This document shows positions 21,661 through 34,900 of a stretch of DNA of 64,000 nucleotides, piece by piece (within the stretch, counting starts at the first letter, position 1; each line of letters begins with the position of its first letter). The stretch comes from Lumbricus terrestris. Its lineage: Eukaryota; Annelida; Clitellata; Crassiclitellata; Lumbricidae. Where the stretch lies: contig OX457052.1 of assembly GCA_949752735.1 (NCBI GenBank), forward strand, positions 36,576,619-36,640,618. The letters run 5' to 3'. The notes below the pieces were generated by a model, which saw nothing but the letters and a program-made list of their open reading frames with translations, did not search any database and was not told the origin of the DNA. A program made the translations under genes and the position numbers.

Positions 21661-24600
21661 CTGGAGGAAAAGATAGATACATGAATTCATATAAGAAAGT
21701 GTAAAACTTACTCTGAAAAACACATCATAGTGAATCCACAAGAATATTATTGTTTGCCGATAGGCGAGAACATTGACGATTATCATCATCTAACCAACAA
21801 CCTTAATCACACACTTCTATTGCAGTATAACATTGTAGGTTCAATGGTGTGCACATCGTGCCCAAAACATTCAATGCTTGCCTCAAATCAAATGACAATC
21901 AAGCACCATAAACCAGATGAGAAGGCAGGTGATACACCAAATAACTGGAGTACTGTTATACTAGTAAGACCTATCAGTTAGCAATAGTTGTAACTGTGAG
22001 TAATTTGAAATTAACCAAAAAATGTCATTAAATAGTTAAATAAATCAAAACAAACACTAGTAAGTGGAAGCAAAACAGCTGAAACCACGTGTAGACAAGC
22101 AAATAATAATCGAACCTCGAGGAGGAAATGGATATCTTTTCTCTGGTTTAGATCGACGCCTGTACAAGCAAATCCCAGCGATCAAGACACCAATCACGAT
22201 GATGGCCGCCACGACTCCAGTCACGATGCCAGCAATTTTGGCAGAACCATCAGACTCAGTAGTTGTGGGTAATGCAGACGCGGTACCGGAAGTCTCTCTG
22301 GTAGTAGACACGGTACCCGGAGTTGAAGTGGGTGTAGTAGTAGTAGGGCTTGGAGAAACGGTGGCAATGCACACACCTAGCACAGAAGTAAGCACAACAA
22401 TATCAGTAAATAATAAACGATTATACTAGAGTCTCTGTGCAATCAGCAGGAGATTATCCTTATAATTCATACAGTATATTATGGCAACTTGCTTGCGGTC
22501 AAATCATATGAGGTCCTGAAAACATAGTTTCAGGTTGACTTGATGACTGTAACTCACAACCATCAGGCCACAGAGATCACAGATACCTCGAAATTTCGTT
22601 GTAAAGAACTTTAGCACCCATTTATTTATTTGTTTGTTTATTGCAGCAGAGAGAGCAAGAAAATAAAACTTAAATACAGATGAGAGCAGTTACAGCACAA
22701 TCTCAGAAACTGGTACCAGAGGCACATCTTTTAACTGTCTCAAAACTATATACTTTATTTTTTGAGTCTTTCGCACTGGGAGCGCCTCTGATTAGTGTGC
22801 ACTGTGAGAGGCGCTATATGAATTTATATATGCAATACAATACATTGCAATACAATCCCCCGTGCAACAGGAGTCCAGGAAAAGCTATAGAAGCTTTTAT
22901 CAACCTGGTCCCAGTATACATATAGCATGCAAGTCGACGTTCCAATGTCACACAGTTCTAAACAAAGTCGGCCTGCTCAAACCAAAGAAATTTGAGTAAA
23001 CTAACAATTCACATGTCTAACTGATTTCACATGTCTTTCATCTTCGCAGCTCAGCCGTATCAATAGCTTGCCTCACTCATTGGAAAACCAACTCGCTGCT
23101 ATCCTCTGCAGCCTAACTAAAGGCAAGTCTTGCATGACCTACTCCCTTCTACACGATACACCGAATAGGCCTACTCCCTAAGGCCTTGGTAGGCTGCAAT
23201 CGATCGAGAGATAGCACGTTGCGGTACGCTGAGTTAATTATCACTATATAGGTTGTTGTGTAGAAAACTAATTTTAAAACAAGTCATTTACCTCGATCAG
23301 CAACTCAATTATTTTTAAAAATCTAGTTGCCAATTCTTTCTTCTGTGTATAATAATGTTTCTTGCTGTACCGGTATGTATATGTTCCATTGCGCGTTTGC
23401 AGGTAGGCCTATAGGCCATAGTATAGTAAAGAATACAGGCCTACATAATTGACTTTCTTTGTTCTCTTGTAGACCAACCTCAAATCAGAAAATGGTTGGT
23501 TCTGGGACTTAATCTTCAAGGCTCTAATTCACAGCCTGACCATTACGTCAATTTTCTGACATTTTTGCTAAAATCTCAGCTCTCCAGGATAGCCTACCAT
23601 TTCTTCCATTCCGTGCTTTGTCAGAGGCAGAAATGAACTCGTTCCGAAGAATTATTAGTTTTTAACTCGCTCCTGCGCTTACCATCGGCTTGAACAGGAC
23701 TACAACTGTACACAACTCTGCTCTTCAAGTTATCCCATCCTAATTCTACTCCTGAGTCATCACACGACCATTAGGCCTATCATCGGCCTAATATCACCGT
23801 CTTTTCGGCTTCACCACCCCAGATTCTACCCTGGCATCGGAACGGACAATACAATCAGGTCACCGGAACCAGGTCATTCAACTCTTGATTCGCTGTTGCG
23901 TTGGTTATTAGGCTTACACGGTTTCTCTGTGGCGTTTAGAAATGTCGAAGATTTACGTTAGGCTACCTCACTTTACGAAAAAGGCTAAAGCACGCTCACA
24001 GATCATTTTGAATTAGACTGCAGACAGTGCTAACGCGATGTTTCGACTTCTCTCCAACTCTCGTCTCTGCTCAAAAAATACCATGACGTCACCTGCATCT
24101 AAGAGTTAGATCGTGTTTCAGACTTGTTTGGATTTGATTGGTGGAATTGTGACGTGGCATTGGCGAGTTATCTACTTGCTGACTTGTTTGTGATTGGCGT
24201 CATGGATGCGCAATTTCAGTATAATAGGCTATTGTAGACCTACGCTTCAGATTGGTGGATGCTCGAGTGGATAATTGAAATATAATTATGATGCATAATT
24301 AGTAATAATCGAAATATAATTATGATGCTTAATTAGTAATATTTGGTGACGTTCGCATCAATTGCCAGCAGCGACACAAACTTGACCCGATAAAAATAAT
24401 GTCTGCGTTGTTGGATCGCGTTTTGTCGGGAGTTGTTAAACAAGAGTTTGTCGTGGATCGCGTTTTGTCGGGAGTTGTTAAACAAGAGTTTGTCGTGGAT
24501 CGCGTTTTGTCGGGAGTTGTTAAACAAGACTTTGTCGTGGATCGCGTTTTGTCGGGAGTTGTTAAACAACAGTTTGTCGTGGATCGCGTTTTGTCGGGAG

Positions 24601-26942
24601 TTGTTAAACAAGACTTTGTCGTGGATCGCGTTTTGTCGGGAGTTGTTAAACAAGAGTTTGTCGTGGATCGCGTTTTGTCGGGAGTTGTTAAACAAGAGTT
24701 TGTCGTGGATCGCGTTTTGTCGGGAGTTGTTAAACAAGAGTTTGTCGTGCACTCGGTTTAGACTTAGGTCTATCGCTACCCCAGATTTGCTAATCATACC
24801 GGTATATATGGTGCCTTGAAGCAACCACTTCGATCAGTCTCTGAGAAGGCTGGTGCCTTGACCTGATCTTTACGGATAAAACCACCAAGAGCGGGTAGCG
24901 TAAGGAAGGACTATGTTTTATCAATGAAACGGACAGAGTAGATTTGCACGATTGGAAGTAAGGTACCGTAATGGATGCCAAAGGACGATGTTGTTCATTG
25001 AGCTCCTGTCACAATGTAGACTATTCACAGGCGATTTCAGCACATAATCCCCAGGGTAAAAAACGTCTTGAGATAGCAAGAGGGTGCAGGGAGGAGCCAG
25101 AGCAAGAGTATGCAGGGAAGAGCCAGAGCAAGAGTGTTCAGGGAAGAGCCAGAGCAAGAGTGTGCAGGGAAGAGCCGAGACATGAGCTTAGCCCTTAGAA
25201 GACGGAAGGATATTCCGTACCTACACAGAGCAAATACCCGGATCTGAGTCAAAGCACACCGAACACGAGGAACAAATAGGTGAAAAGGTCAGCATAGCGC
25301 AAGGGGCGAACAGATGTTGCAGAGAAAGGTTTACGCATAGAGTCTGAGAGATAGTTGTGGACAAGACCAATTTGGGATTTGGAGACCATGGGGACGATCT
25401 TGTATTCGATCCGAGAGGCGATAGGTATCCAGCGTAAAAATTCTGCCATATAAGTGGAAATGTTAGAAAACTGAGAAAGGTCTGCCATAAGCCACGAAGC
25501 GGCGTTTAACTGTTCATGACAAACCTTATAGTGATAGGCCCTATTTTCAAAGCCTATCGAACAGTTTGAATCAAAAATTGTGTTGATGAATTGAAAGTAA
25601 GTAAGTAAGTATTGAGTGCGCTTATTACACGAAAATTGGCAAAATGCTCCTCTCATCGAATCGTTCGTTTATTCAAATTAGGGTAAGACGGGGCAAGATG
25701 GACATCCAACACAAAAATAAAAGTCAACTTCTTAATGTCCATTTTACCATGGTCATGGGGTAAGATGGACACCGTCTTTCGACTAGTTATTCAAATACAC
25801 GCGGTCGGATACCATGCGTGCTGAAAGGGGTGTGGCCAGTCGGTGATTGTCAGATGTAGGACGAGGGCGTGTTTTGGCTAGTTAAAGAAGCTCAGTCAAA
25901 CGGCTACGGAAACTCTGTAGATAGTAAATGTTCATCGGCTGTAACCAGTATTTCTTTAAATAGATAGGTCTATGTATATCGGCTTGTTATTTAGCACAAT
26001 AAACGGAATCCTCGTGGTAGCATACTGTGTCTCTGCCTGTGATACTTAATGGTGGGGTGTCTGTCCATCGTACATCTGCAAGAAGGGATAAGTTGGACAC
26101 GATGTTCGTAGTCGAATTTATGTATTTCACAACAGATTACTCAACAACTCTGTACTCGTATTGACGCTAGGTAGATCCTCGGTTCGTTTTGGCAGTTCAT
26201 ATGGCAGTATGTTATCAATTTTTTTGACAAAAGAAGTAATGTCTCTCTTACCCTACGAAAGTGATACGTACAGTAATGTAGGCTATGGTAAGTTCATTAA
26301 TTTCTTTAGGCACATGCCACGATATCTGAATGATTTTTTTATTATGAACAATGACGACCATCATGCACACATAAATAATTGTGTTGTCTCTGATAAAAAT
26401 TTAAGTGAATATAGTATATTGTAGAGCTACAAGTCTCACCTGTCCATATTATTCCCACATTATGTCCGTCTTACGGTCTTACCCCACGTCGGGTAAGATG
26501 GACATAACCTGAGGCGGTCATACTTGAATGAGAATTGCAGGAATATGATGCTCAAGCAATTAAGACTTTTTAATACTGTTTAACAATACTGCGACACTTG
26601 CATACAATAAAAAGCTCTAAACCATGTTAAAAGCTGATAAGTATTATTGTCATTATTGACCAGACAGTGCTTAAGGTGTCCAACTTCCCCTCTCGTACCC
26701 TACATATAGCGGCTTTTAGAGCCCAACTATATTAATCAGAGCCCGTTTGTTTTTCATAAAGTTCCTGCAATATTTCCGGAGATTCGACACTTTCCCGCCA
26801 GATGGTTTGGGAACTTTTTTTTTTGATCGTCGACACTCACTTTCTGTCATGTTGATCGAGTCCACAACGGTTGCAGTGCAGGTGGCTTGCTCATCTGCTT
26901 TGCGACAGGTACCTACGGGATTGTTATCGGGCGTCACCTGAA

Positions 26943-26975
<33 letters not shown>

Positions 26976-28883
26976 CATTCTATTGCATGGATAAATTTCT
27001 AAAGCACATCTCACAGTCAATCAGAGGCGCCCTAGCGTGAAAGTGCCAGAGAAAAGAAGGTAGTTTTCAAAGAGCGCAAAGATGCGCTTGAGGTGCAAGA
27101 GGGAAGAATGTTGTCAATGGAGAGAGATGATTCCAAAGTGTAGGCCGTTTACGAGAACACTATGTGGATCTCGTGCATTTTTTTGGAATTCACTGCATAG
27201 CTAATTTGACTGGGTCCACCTTTTAATACCGATCAGGCTGAAGATTAAGACTTAGGTCTACATGTAGTCTAAGCTACCACCGCTTGTCACTGCCCACAAC
27301 ACCTAGGAGTACTTATTAACTCCCTAGAAGAACAGATTGCGACTACCTTATTAACAAACAAATCATCTACACGGTGAACGGGGAAAAAACGAACCTTTAC
27401 AATAATCACAGAAATCAACACCAAAAATGTACAAATTTGATTGAGAATAAAACTATTTTATTCCCAACTATACACTTAACTTTTTAAAGCTCTTTTCATA
27501 ATTAAAACTAAAGAAAAGCATCACTGGGAGTCATTTGCTTCAGACACATTCAACATTCAGCAAGTCAGTAATGGATTTGGTCGGTGTTAGGGCTTTGCAG
27601 AGCAGTGATACACTTTGTGGAACCGAGGTTAAAATTAAAAGCGAATATATTTTGCTGATGCAGACATTGCTACCATAGGCTATATCCGAGAGTTGTCCGA
27701 AATGGACTCCGAATGTTACATGCTTCAACATTGATATTGCTATTCTTGATGCTCGCGATACTGTTGAACTTCTTACAAACGAGACTCCAGATTGCATACC
27801 CCTGCACTTCGGTCTCCAAATATCCTGGACATTAATCACGTGGACTACAACATCTGGGCTGTGATACAAGAAAAAGTTTACAAGACAGGGTGCACGATGT
27901 CGGAGAATTGCGTCAGCGTATAGCGTAAAACAGGCATTGAACCATGCAACGCGATCAGGCTGTAATCGATTCTGCAATTGGTCAGTGGCGAGCACGTCCT
28001 TTCGCGCGTATTGAGGCCGAATGAGGATATTTTTAACACATGTTGTGACTAACTAATGATAGTTATCTGATTCGTATCATTTAAACTGAAGTTTCTCCAT
28101 ATTCTATTAAAATGTACAAATTATTACATAAAATATCGTGGAAATAAGAGAGATTCGTTTTTTCTCGTTCGCCGTGTATATACAGATAAGACAACTCCTC
28201 ACATGCATTCCACGAAACCGTCCTGTAGCTATACATAAATTTAACAATCATAATATGGAGCTTGCTCTTGCATCAGTAGACGAGTAGGCTTAAAGGTGAG
28301 GTAGAAACGGTACTCATCTTACTACTTGCATCGTTCTAATGCAATTTACACACATAGTAATAAAAATAAAGTATGACTACTAATAAAACGTAAATTAGTA
28401 AGTACATATCAACCTATTGTATGATACAACTCTTTCAACTTGCTGTACAACCTGGCCGGTGCATGGCTTATGGTTCCTCGAATCCGGTCTGCAGGATACT
28501 ACAGTAAACTGATTTTTTAGTATAATTTTACTGAAAACAACAATCGACTACCTGCCTGCCTTCTACCTGCCTGTCTGTCTATCTATCTATCTGTCTGTCT
28601 ATATTCACGGTTACTTTGCGACCATGCAATAGGAATCAGACCAGAACTAACAAAGAACCAACGCAGACAACAAAGGAAAAGTAGTACACATGAAATATTT
28701 TAATGTTCACAAGACACCTTGATTATATGCACAGTGAATACTCAGAAAGGGTCATTCAGAAAGGGACAGGTCCCGCTAACCTGTGTAGTGTGTAACCCCG
28801 GAACGAAAATTGAGAATGAAGATGGTGAGGTTCTTTGTTTGTTTGTTTGTTGCTCTTCTTTTCTCAGAATAAATTGATTTTTA

Positions 28884-28920
<37 letters not shown>

Positions 28921-31900
28921 GCGTCCCATCTATCAGAACGTCCCATCTATCAGAGCGGCCCATCTATCAGAACATCCAATCTATCAGAGGGTCATTTACC
29001 GACGTCCTATCTACCAGAGCGTTATCTCCCATCATGACGTAGAAGACGATTGTCTGACAGGCAACATCTTGAAGTGATTGGTAAACAGTGGCAGATAAAC
29101 CTGTCTGCTGTCATGCATGTCTCCCTAGCATCTCTAGTACCACTAGAGACTACTGTTCTCTTGAACAGAAATGCTACATCTTCCCATAAATGTCGTAGTT
29201 CACTGGATGGTGCTGGTTATAATTATTACCAATTGATAACCAATATGATGACTGTGTTAAGTGTTAATTGTGTAATGCAGGAATCTAATGCAGGAGTCAT
29301 GAAACGACAGTGCAACTAAAGTAAACAAACCGCAATAATAAGATCACCTCAAGAAGTGTCTCTGTATACAGGTTGCGAGAACACGACAAAGAGCCAGAGA
29401 CAGAGACACAGAGAGAGAGACAGACAGACAAGGACATGCACACAGAAAGGCAAACAGAGAGATACACCGCAACACAGAGACAGACACATAGAGAAACAGA
29501 GAGACAGATAAACAGAGAGCAAAAATATATACAGTGACACAGACACACATACACACACACACACGCACACACACACACACAGAGTTGTTGCTTTATGCAC
29601 TCCGTCACACATAATAAACTATGACTATTGAGCATGGAGATCAGCCATATCAAGTAATTAATAATTATTGTCCCTGACGGCTATGGCAATAAAGAAGACA
29701 TCGATTGCCAGGTGACCCCGGTTGGCAAGACACGTCAGATTCCAAGAATAATTCAGATAGCGCAGATTAGACAATAGCCTATAAGATGAAGACATAACAA
29801 TACTTAAACAAACACTGAGAGGAGAACTAAACTTGACAAATGACTTAAGACAACGTAGACAATTATTTGTTCCGATCCATCGCTGCTATGCACGGCTGCA
29901 GGGGTCAATTAATAGACTACTTGTAATGTTGATGAGCCGTGGCTTTGTTAATTGGCCCCTGCAGATATGTTTTGCAGGAGGGGCAAAACACGATGGTCAT
30001 GGTTAAGGTTTTCTTATCAAGATGCTGAAAAATGCAAAAGCGAGAAATTAAGAACGTGGGTACTTTTCACAGAAGCTTCCAAATGTGAATTTTTCAGTTT
30101 CTCCTTTAACTCTTTATGTAGGCCTGTCATTAAATTTTGTGTGATTAGTGCTTTATTGCGAAGAAATTTGTTAAAAGAGCTCTAGAAAGTAGTAGTTCAA
30201 AGACCAGGTGTAAATTTTTCATGGGTGGGAGTCAAGTGGGGGGCTAACTCTTGTCCGGTGTGCGGGCGCCCATGGCTATGTCTGACAGTCAGACAAAATA
30301 TGCCTGGCCACATTAACCTGCTGCTATCAGCAGTTAAGTAATTTTGCATTGATATTGATGGTGATCATTGAGCTGCATCACTATCGTCTGCATACGCTTT
30401 GTTTACAATGGCGCGTCAAGCAGAAAGCTGTCGGAGAACGTCCGAGGTAAGCTAAGAGAAGAAGATTTTGCTTACATGGATCTTGTAATTTCCTGGACAA
30501 ACATTCATGAATTTCTCACAGACAGGTGTCTTCTGCAATGAAAAATTCAACCAGAAATTACAGCGGGACAAAAACTGGACAACAGCAAACTTAAAGCACA
30601 GTAAAATACAACAACTTTATTCTCAAAGTAGCACGATAAGATGCAGCATTATACAATAATTTTTATATCTGAAAATAAGATACATGTAGAGAAGTACTGG
30701 GTGGCCCACAAGTACTTCCGTAAGTCATGGGAAAGGACTTGCTTCAACACTGTGAAGCTGTATATAGTGGTGAAAATTATGGAGTTTGCTTGTGCACTTC
30801 GGTATTAATCAGTCACCCGGGTCTGAAATTTCTGTCTACACCTCAGTCCGTATCCCAGAAGGTCTCCCCAGAGCCACACCCACTCTGTAGCCATAGTTAC
30901 AACCACCGAACCATGGCACAACGGTTTTTACCTTTGCCGCAAAAGAACGTATTCAAATATTATTATTAATAATCATAATTCACTTTTTAAGAACATGCAT
31001 TAAAATTGATGATAAGGCCCTGGGCAGTCTGAGCTATTGGTCCCAACTTGTCCACAACCCTGAAAAAAGCTGCAAGCGGTCTTATTAACTGTCTTTTTTA
31101 AAATTCCAGTGTCAGACAAAGCTTTATTATCTTATCATTCATGTCAGCTGAAATTTCAATCACCCAACTTATGACAATACTAGTATTTCTCAGTAGGTGA
31201 CATTGCTTAACGGGAACTGGTCCCTTTAGGTCCCTATATGTGTGCCAATCTACTATTAACTTGAAATTATGTTCACAATATATCTGAAGCAGTAAGAAAA
31301 CCTATTCTATGCTATGCTATACTAAGTTACAATCGTCTCACCTTGATTATCGCCAATGAACGAATATTGACTGAGAGGTCTGAGAAATAAATTAGGCCCT
31401 ATAATATCATAGACACAAATATTTATTACACCATATTAAATACACAAATCGAAAATAGATACCTTTAATGGATCGACAGTCACGTTTTTCCGCTCTAAAT
31501 ACATATTCAAAATATCGTCGGTGTGTGGAAGAAGGGAAATAAGATAAGAGCTGAAACCGAACGACGGTGGAGCCGTGTAGAAGCAAACTTCTATCGACGC
31601 ATTTGATGGATTTGCTGACGTCCACATCGTTGCCGTCCAGTTGTACGTATAGTTCGGATCCCATGCAGTGCGATCGCCTGGAAAGAGAATCGGAAGTATT
31701 TCCATTAACAATATGAGAGGTTCATTATTCATAAGCGGCGGGAAAACGGCGATATAGTAGATATTTAATTGTATAGACACAAAATACACCTGGATTGATT
31801 TCAGCTTAGGTCACGTTGAGAGGAAAAATTTTGAATGAAGCATTTATCTACCAAATAACAATTTGCGCTTATAATGGCAAATCTGTCCTTAAACCATCGT

Positions 31901-34900
31901 TCCACTACTACTCATGTATGCGCGCAAGTATGTATGCATGCATGCATTCAAGTACGCACGCATGTCTGTATGCATGTATGTGTCAATATTTGTTTGTTTG
32001 TATGCTATTCAGAGGCGCTCCCGACTGCAGAGCGGACATTGCATCGGAGTTTCACGCCGAAGCGCTGAGCAATTGCGAGTGAAGGACTTGTCCAAGGTCC
32101 CTACGCGGCGAATTGAGGGGGATTAGAACCTCGAGCCTTCTGGCTTCAAGGCAACGACACCACCACTACACCACCGTGCCCCACCATATATGTTTACATG
32201 CATACATTTTTTAAATAAGGATATAATTACCTATGTGTTTCAGTGTGCAGTATTTTGTTTGTATGCAGTTAAGGACGTTTATCATGAATGTAACATGATA
32301 TGTGTGTATTCATCTTATTATGAATGTACTAGCTGGGGTACCCGGCGTTTCCCGGGAAATTTAGGATTCGATCCGCTCCGGCCACAACCCCACCACACAA
32401 CACCCCACCACACTCCGACCTCTACCAGTACGCCAACGAAGAAATTTGGGTTTGACGAAAATTTCCACCCCCATCCCATCCCACCCCACCCCATCCACCC
32501 CCACCACTCCACCCCAAACCCCTTCCACCCCACCACTCCACTCCACCCCCACCTCCCACTCCATCCCCTCCACCCCACCCTACCCCTCCACCCCAACCCC
32601 ACCCCCATCCCCAACACCTACTCCTCGACCCACCACGCCACCCCACCACCTCCACCCCTCACCCCATCCTACCCCTCCACCCCACCTCTTCCAACCCCCA
32701 CAATCCCACCCCACCCCGCCTCCACCGGTACGCGACCCGTGAGATCCGTACTGGCAACAGAGCTGACCTTAAGCACCTCTAAAACGGCTAAAACCACTGC
32801 TTTAATACGTGGCAAGCGAATGAAAATTTATAGGAAAAATTAGTGTTTTCGACCCCACCACACCCTGGCCCCCATGGTGGTAGAGATTTTGCAACCACTG
32901 ACCCGGGTGGTTCTGATGGACCTCTATCTAGGAAAAAAAATTCAAATCAATAGCTGCGTTTTTTTGAAAAATATTTGGGGGGTTTCGCCCCCCACCCTGG
33001 CCCCCATGGTGGTAGAGAATCGCCAACCCCTCGACTTTGCGTCTCGTGCCGAGACCTGCACAGTAGTGAAGGTTTGGAGTGAAAAGCTCAAAAACTGTGA
33101 GCGTGCATTCTGGACAAAGTCACATACATACATAGTCAAGTCCTTCCTTATAGATATAGATTATGTAGGCCTACTATGTATGAATGCAAGTTGATATAAA
33201 CAATTGAATATATAAATAGGTTGCACATCTGACTATTTATTGAGAGCCTTTTAAGAAGCTGCCTTGACAGAAGTTACACAAAATTTGATACAGCTTCCCA
33301 AAAATCGTGAATACCATTTGCAGTTAGAGGGGAAATCTTATTGTCACGTCATAAACACAAAACCAGATCCACTTCAATAATGCGGCAATAAACCGCATAA
33401 GTTCCATGCACAAAGGAGCAACATAATATCCTTTCTTCACACTCACAAAACGTTTCTTATGGGTTCTTAAAACGTGTTTATAACATTTTTAGAACCGTAG
33501 ACATATATTCGGCATACATTAGCCAAAAATGTTCGCCCAACAGAACAAGTTTGCCAATATATTCCTCATTTCCATCAGTATATTATTAGGCAGCAAAACG
33601 GATGTCATATCACACGAATGTTTTCTTGCGAAAGAGTCACAAATGAACGCATAAGTCACTGATATTGATATTGATATGGCGATATTGAGAAGTCAATAAA
33701 CGGCCATTGCAACTCCACGCGAAAAAACAGGCTTTTGAGAACAGAGCATGTAGAAGAGTGAGACTACCAGGCTAAATTGTAGAGCGAATAGAAGGAGAAA
33801 ACGCATTCGAAAGAGAAGGACCAATTGAAGCAAATGATCGAGACTGAGCCAAAGTAGGCTACTAGGCCAGTACCGACGACCAAGAGGTCAAGTTTATTTG
33901 AGGAACAAAGTAAGCTTTGAGAGGAAGATGAATGAAGCCAAAGAATGATGATATAGGTCAATTGCGTACTCCTAAACGGGTAGATTTCCATTGTTAATTA
34001 TTTGCCCATTATAGCGTTATTATCGTTGTATCACTGCGACTTCAACGTAATACAGATTTCTTTCCATCAATCCCGCTTTTATTTAAGCAAGAAATTTGGC
34101 AATCATTCCAACTTCCATTTAGCCTAAGCAGGAATCATTTTTCAACGACGCAACTTCTATCCAAATAAGAATTGATTTTCGTCAATCCTGCTTCAGTTTA
34201 TGCAAGGCATTTTTCGTCCGCCCCACATCCATTTAATCAAACACTATTTTCATAGATCCAACACCAATTTAGCCAAAAAAGTAGGCTACTTTCATCAATC
34301 CAAATGCATTCAACCAATGCTGGAATCCATGCAATTCCGAATAATTAATTAACGATGCAAATCTAAACTGCTGGTCTACTTCGACTGCAATTATGGTCCA
34401 GATGCAAAGAAATTTAATTCATTCATTCATTCATTCATTCATTCCAAAAATTTATATAGCGCCCCTTCAAGAAGCCTACTCAAAGGCGCTCCCAGTCCAG
34501 CCACAGCTAAAAAAAAGGTATTGAGCAACTTGTAGAAAGCAGGTAAATTATTCCGAGGTAGTAAGCGTAGTAATGTTGACACCAGAGTTTCATGACTGAC
34601 TTATCAAAGACTTACACTGATTATCGGTGGCGAGTGTGTTCGCAGTGCGAATGTCGACAAACGCATAGTGTCGCTGGTAGTTCTGCGGGAGACTGTAGAG
34701 CTCTACGTGATACGATGTATGCTCCACCGGTACCATACATTCATGTACGAACAGAGTCTACAATGCAAAAAATCTTTTAACTAGGGTCGCAGATTTTATC
34801 GGTTAATTACCGGTAATTGATTAAAAATTTATATAGAAAATAAGCTAAAAAAATCCGGGAAATGACATTCCCACCGGACAACCCCTCCGGACAACCTTCG

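Larger units (their letters stand above)
22377..26840 (-). other. Intron 7 of the receptor gene
   Basis: 4.46 kb, holding two LINE A fragments, three short tandem repeats (24.3, 24.4-24.7 and 25.1 kb) and a 1.0-kb TA-flanked DNA element near its 5' splice site. The stretch 22870-24260 shows only TAGGCCTA-rich unique sequence. Confidence 0.8.
26938..31462 (-). other. Intron 6 of the receptor gene
   Basis: 4.5 kb containing an (ATT)n tract at 26942-26976, a LINE A end, a mariner-like transposase relic, simple repeats and otherwise unique sequence. The frames at 29050-29319 and 30727-30969 have no motifs. Confidence 0.8.
31678..34615 (-). other. Intron 5 of the receptor gene
   Basis: 2.9 kb with a SINE, a G-free C-rich tract, and two LINE A pieces, one of them next to the donor of exon 5. 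Confidence 0.85.

Noticed and set aside
24333..24824. Repeat-protein-like ORFs of 120-163 residues on both strands
   Set aside because: Products of the 42-bp minisatellite; no splice, start or family support.
27540..27995. 151-residue minus-strand ORF
   Set aside because: Antisense to a recognisable plus-strand transposase relic.
29297..29653. Cys/Val/Ser-rich minus-strand ORFs resembling membrane proteins
   Set aside because: Translated CAGA/CACA microsatellite.
30700..30730. CTGGGTGGCCCACAAGTACTT as a mariner terminus
   Set aside because: No inverted partner or TA-flanked right end could be found nearby.
32190..32843. 217-residue His/Pro/Thr-rich plus-strand ORF
   Set aside because: Runs through the G-free C-rich repeat; low complexity, no start or splice context.
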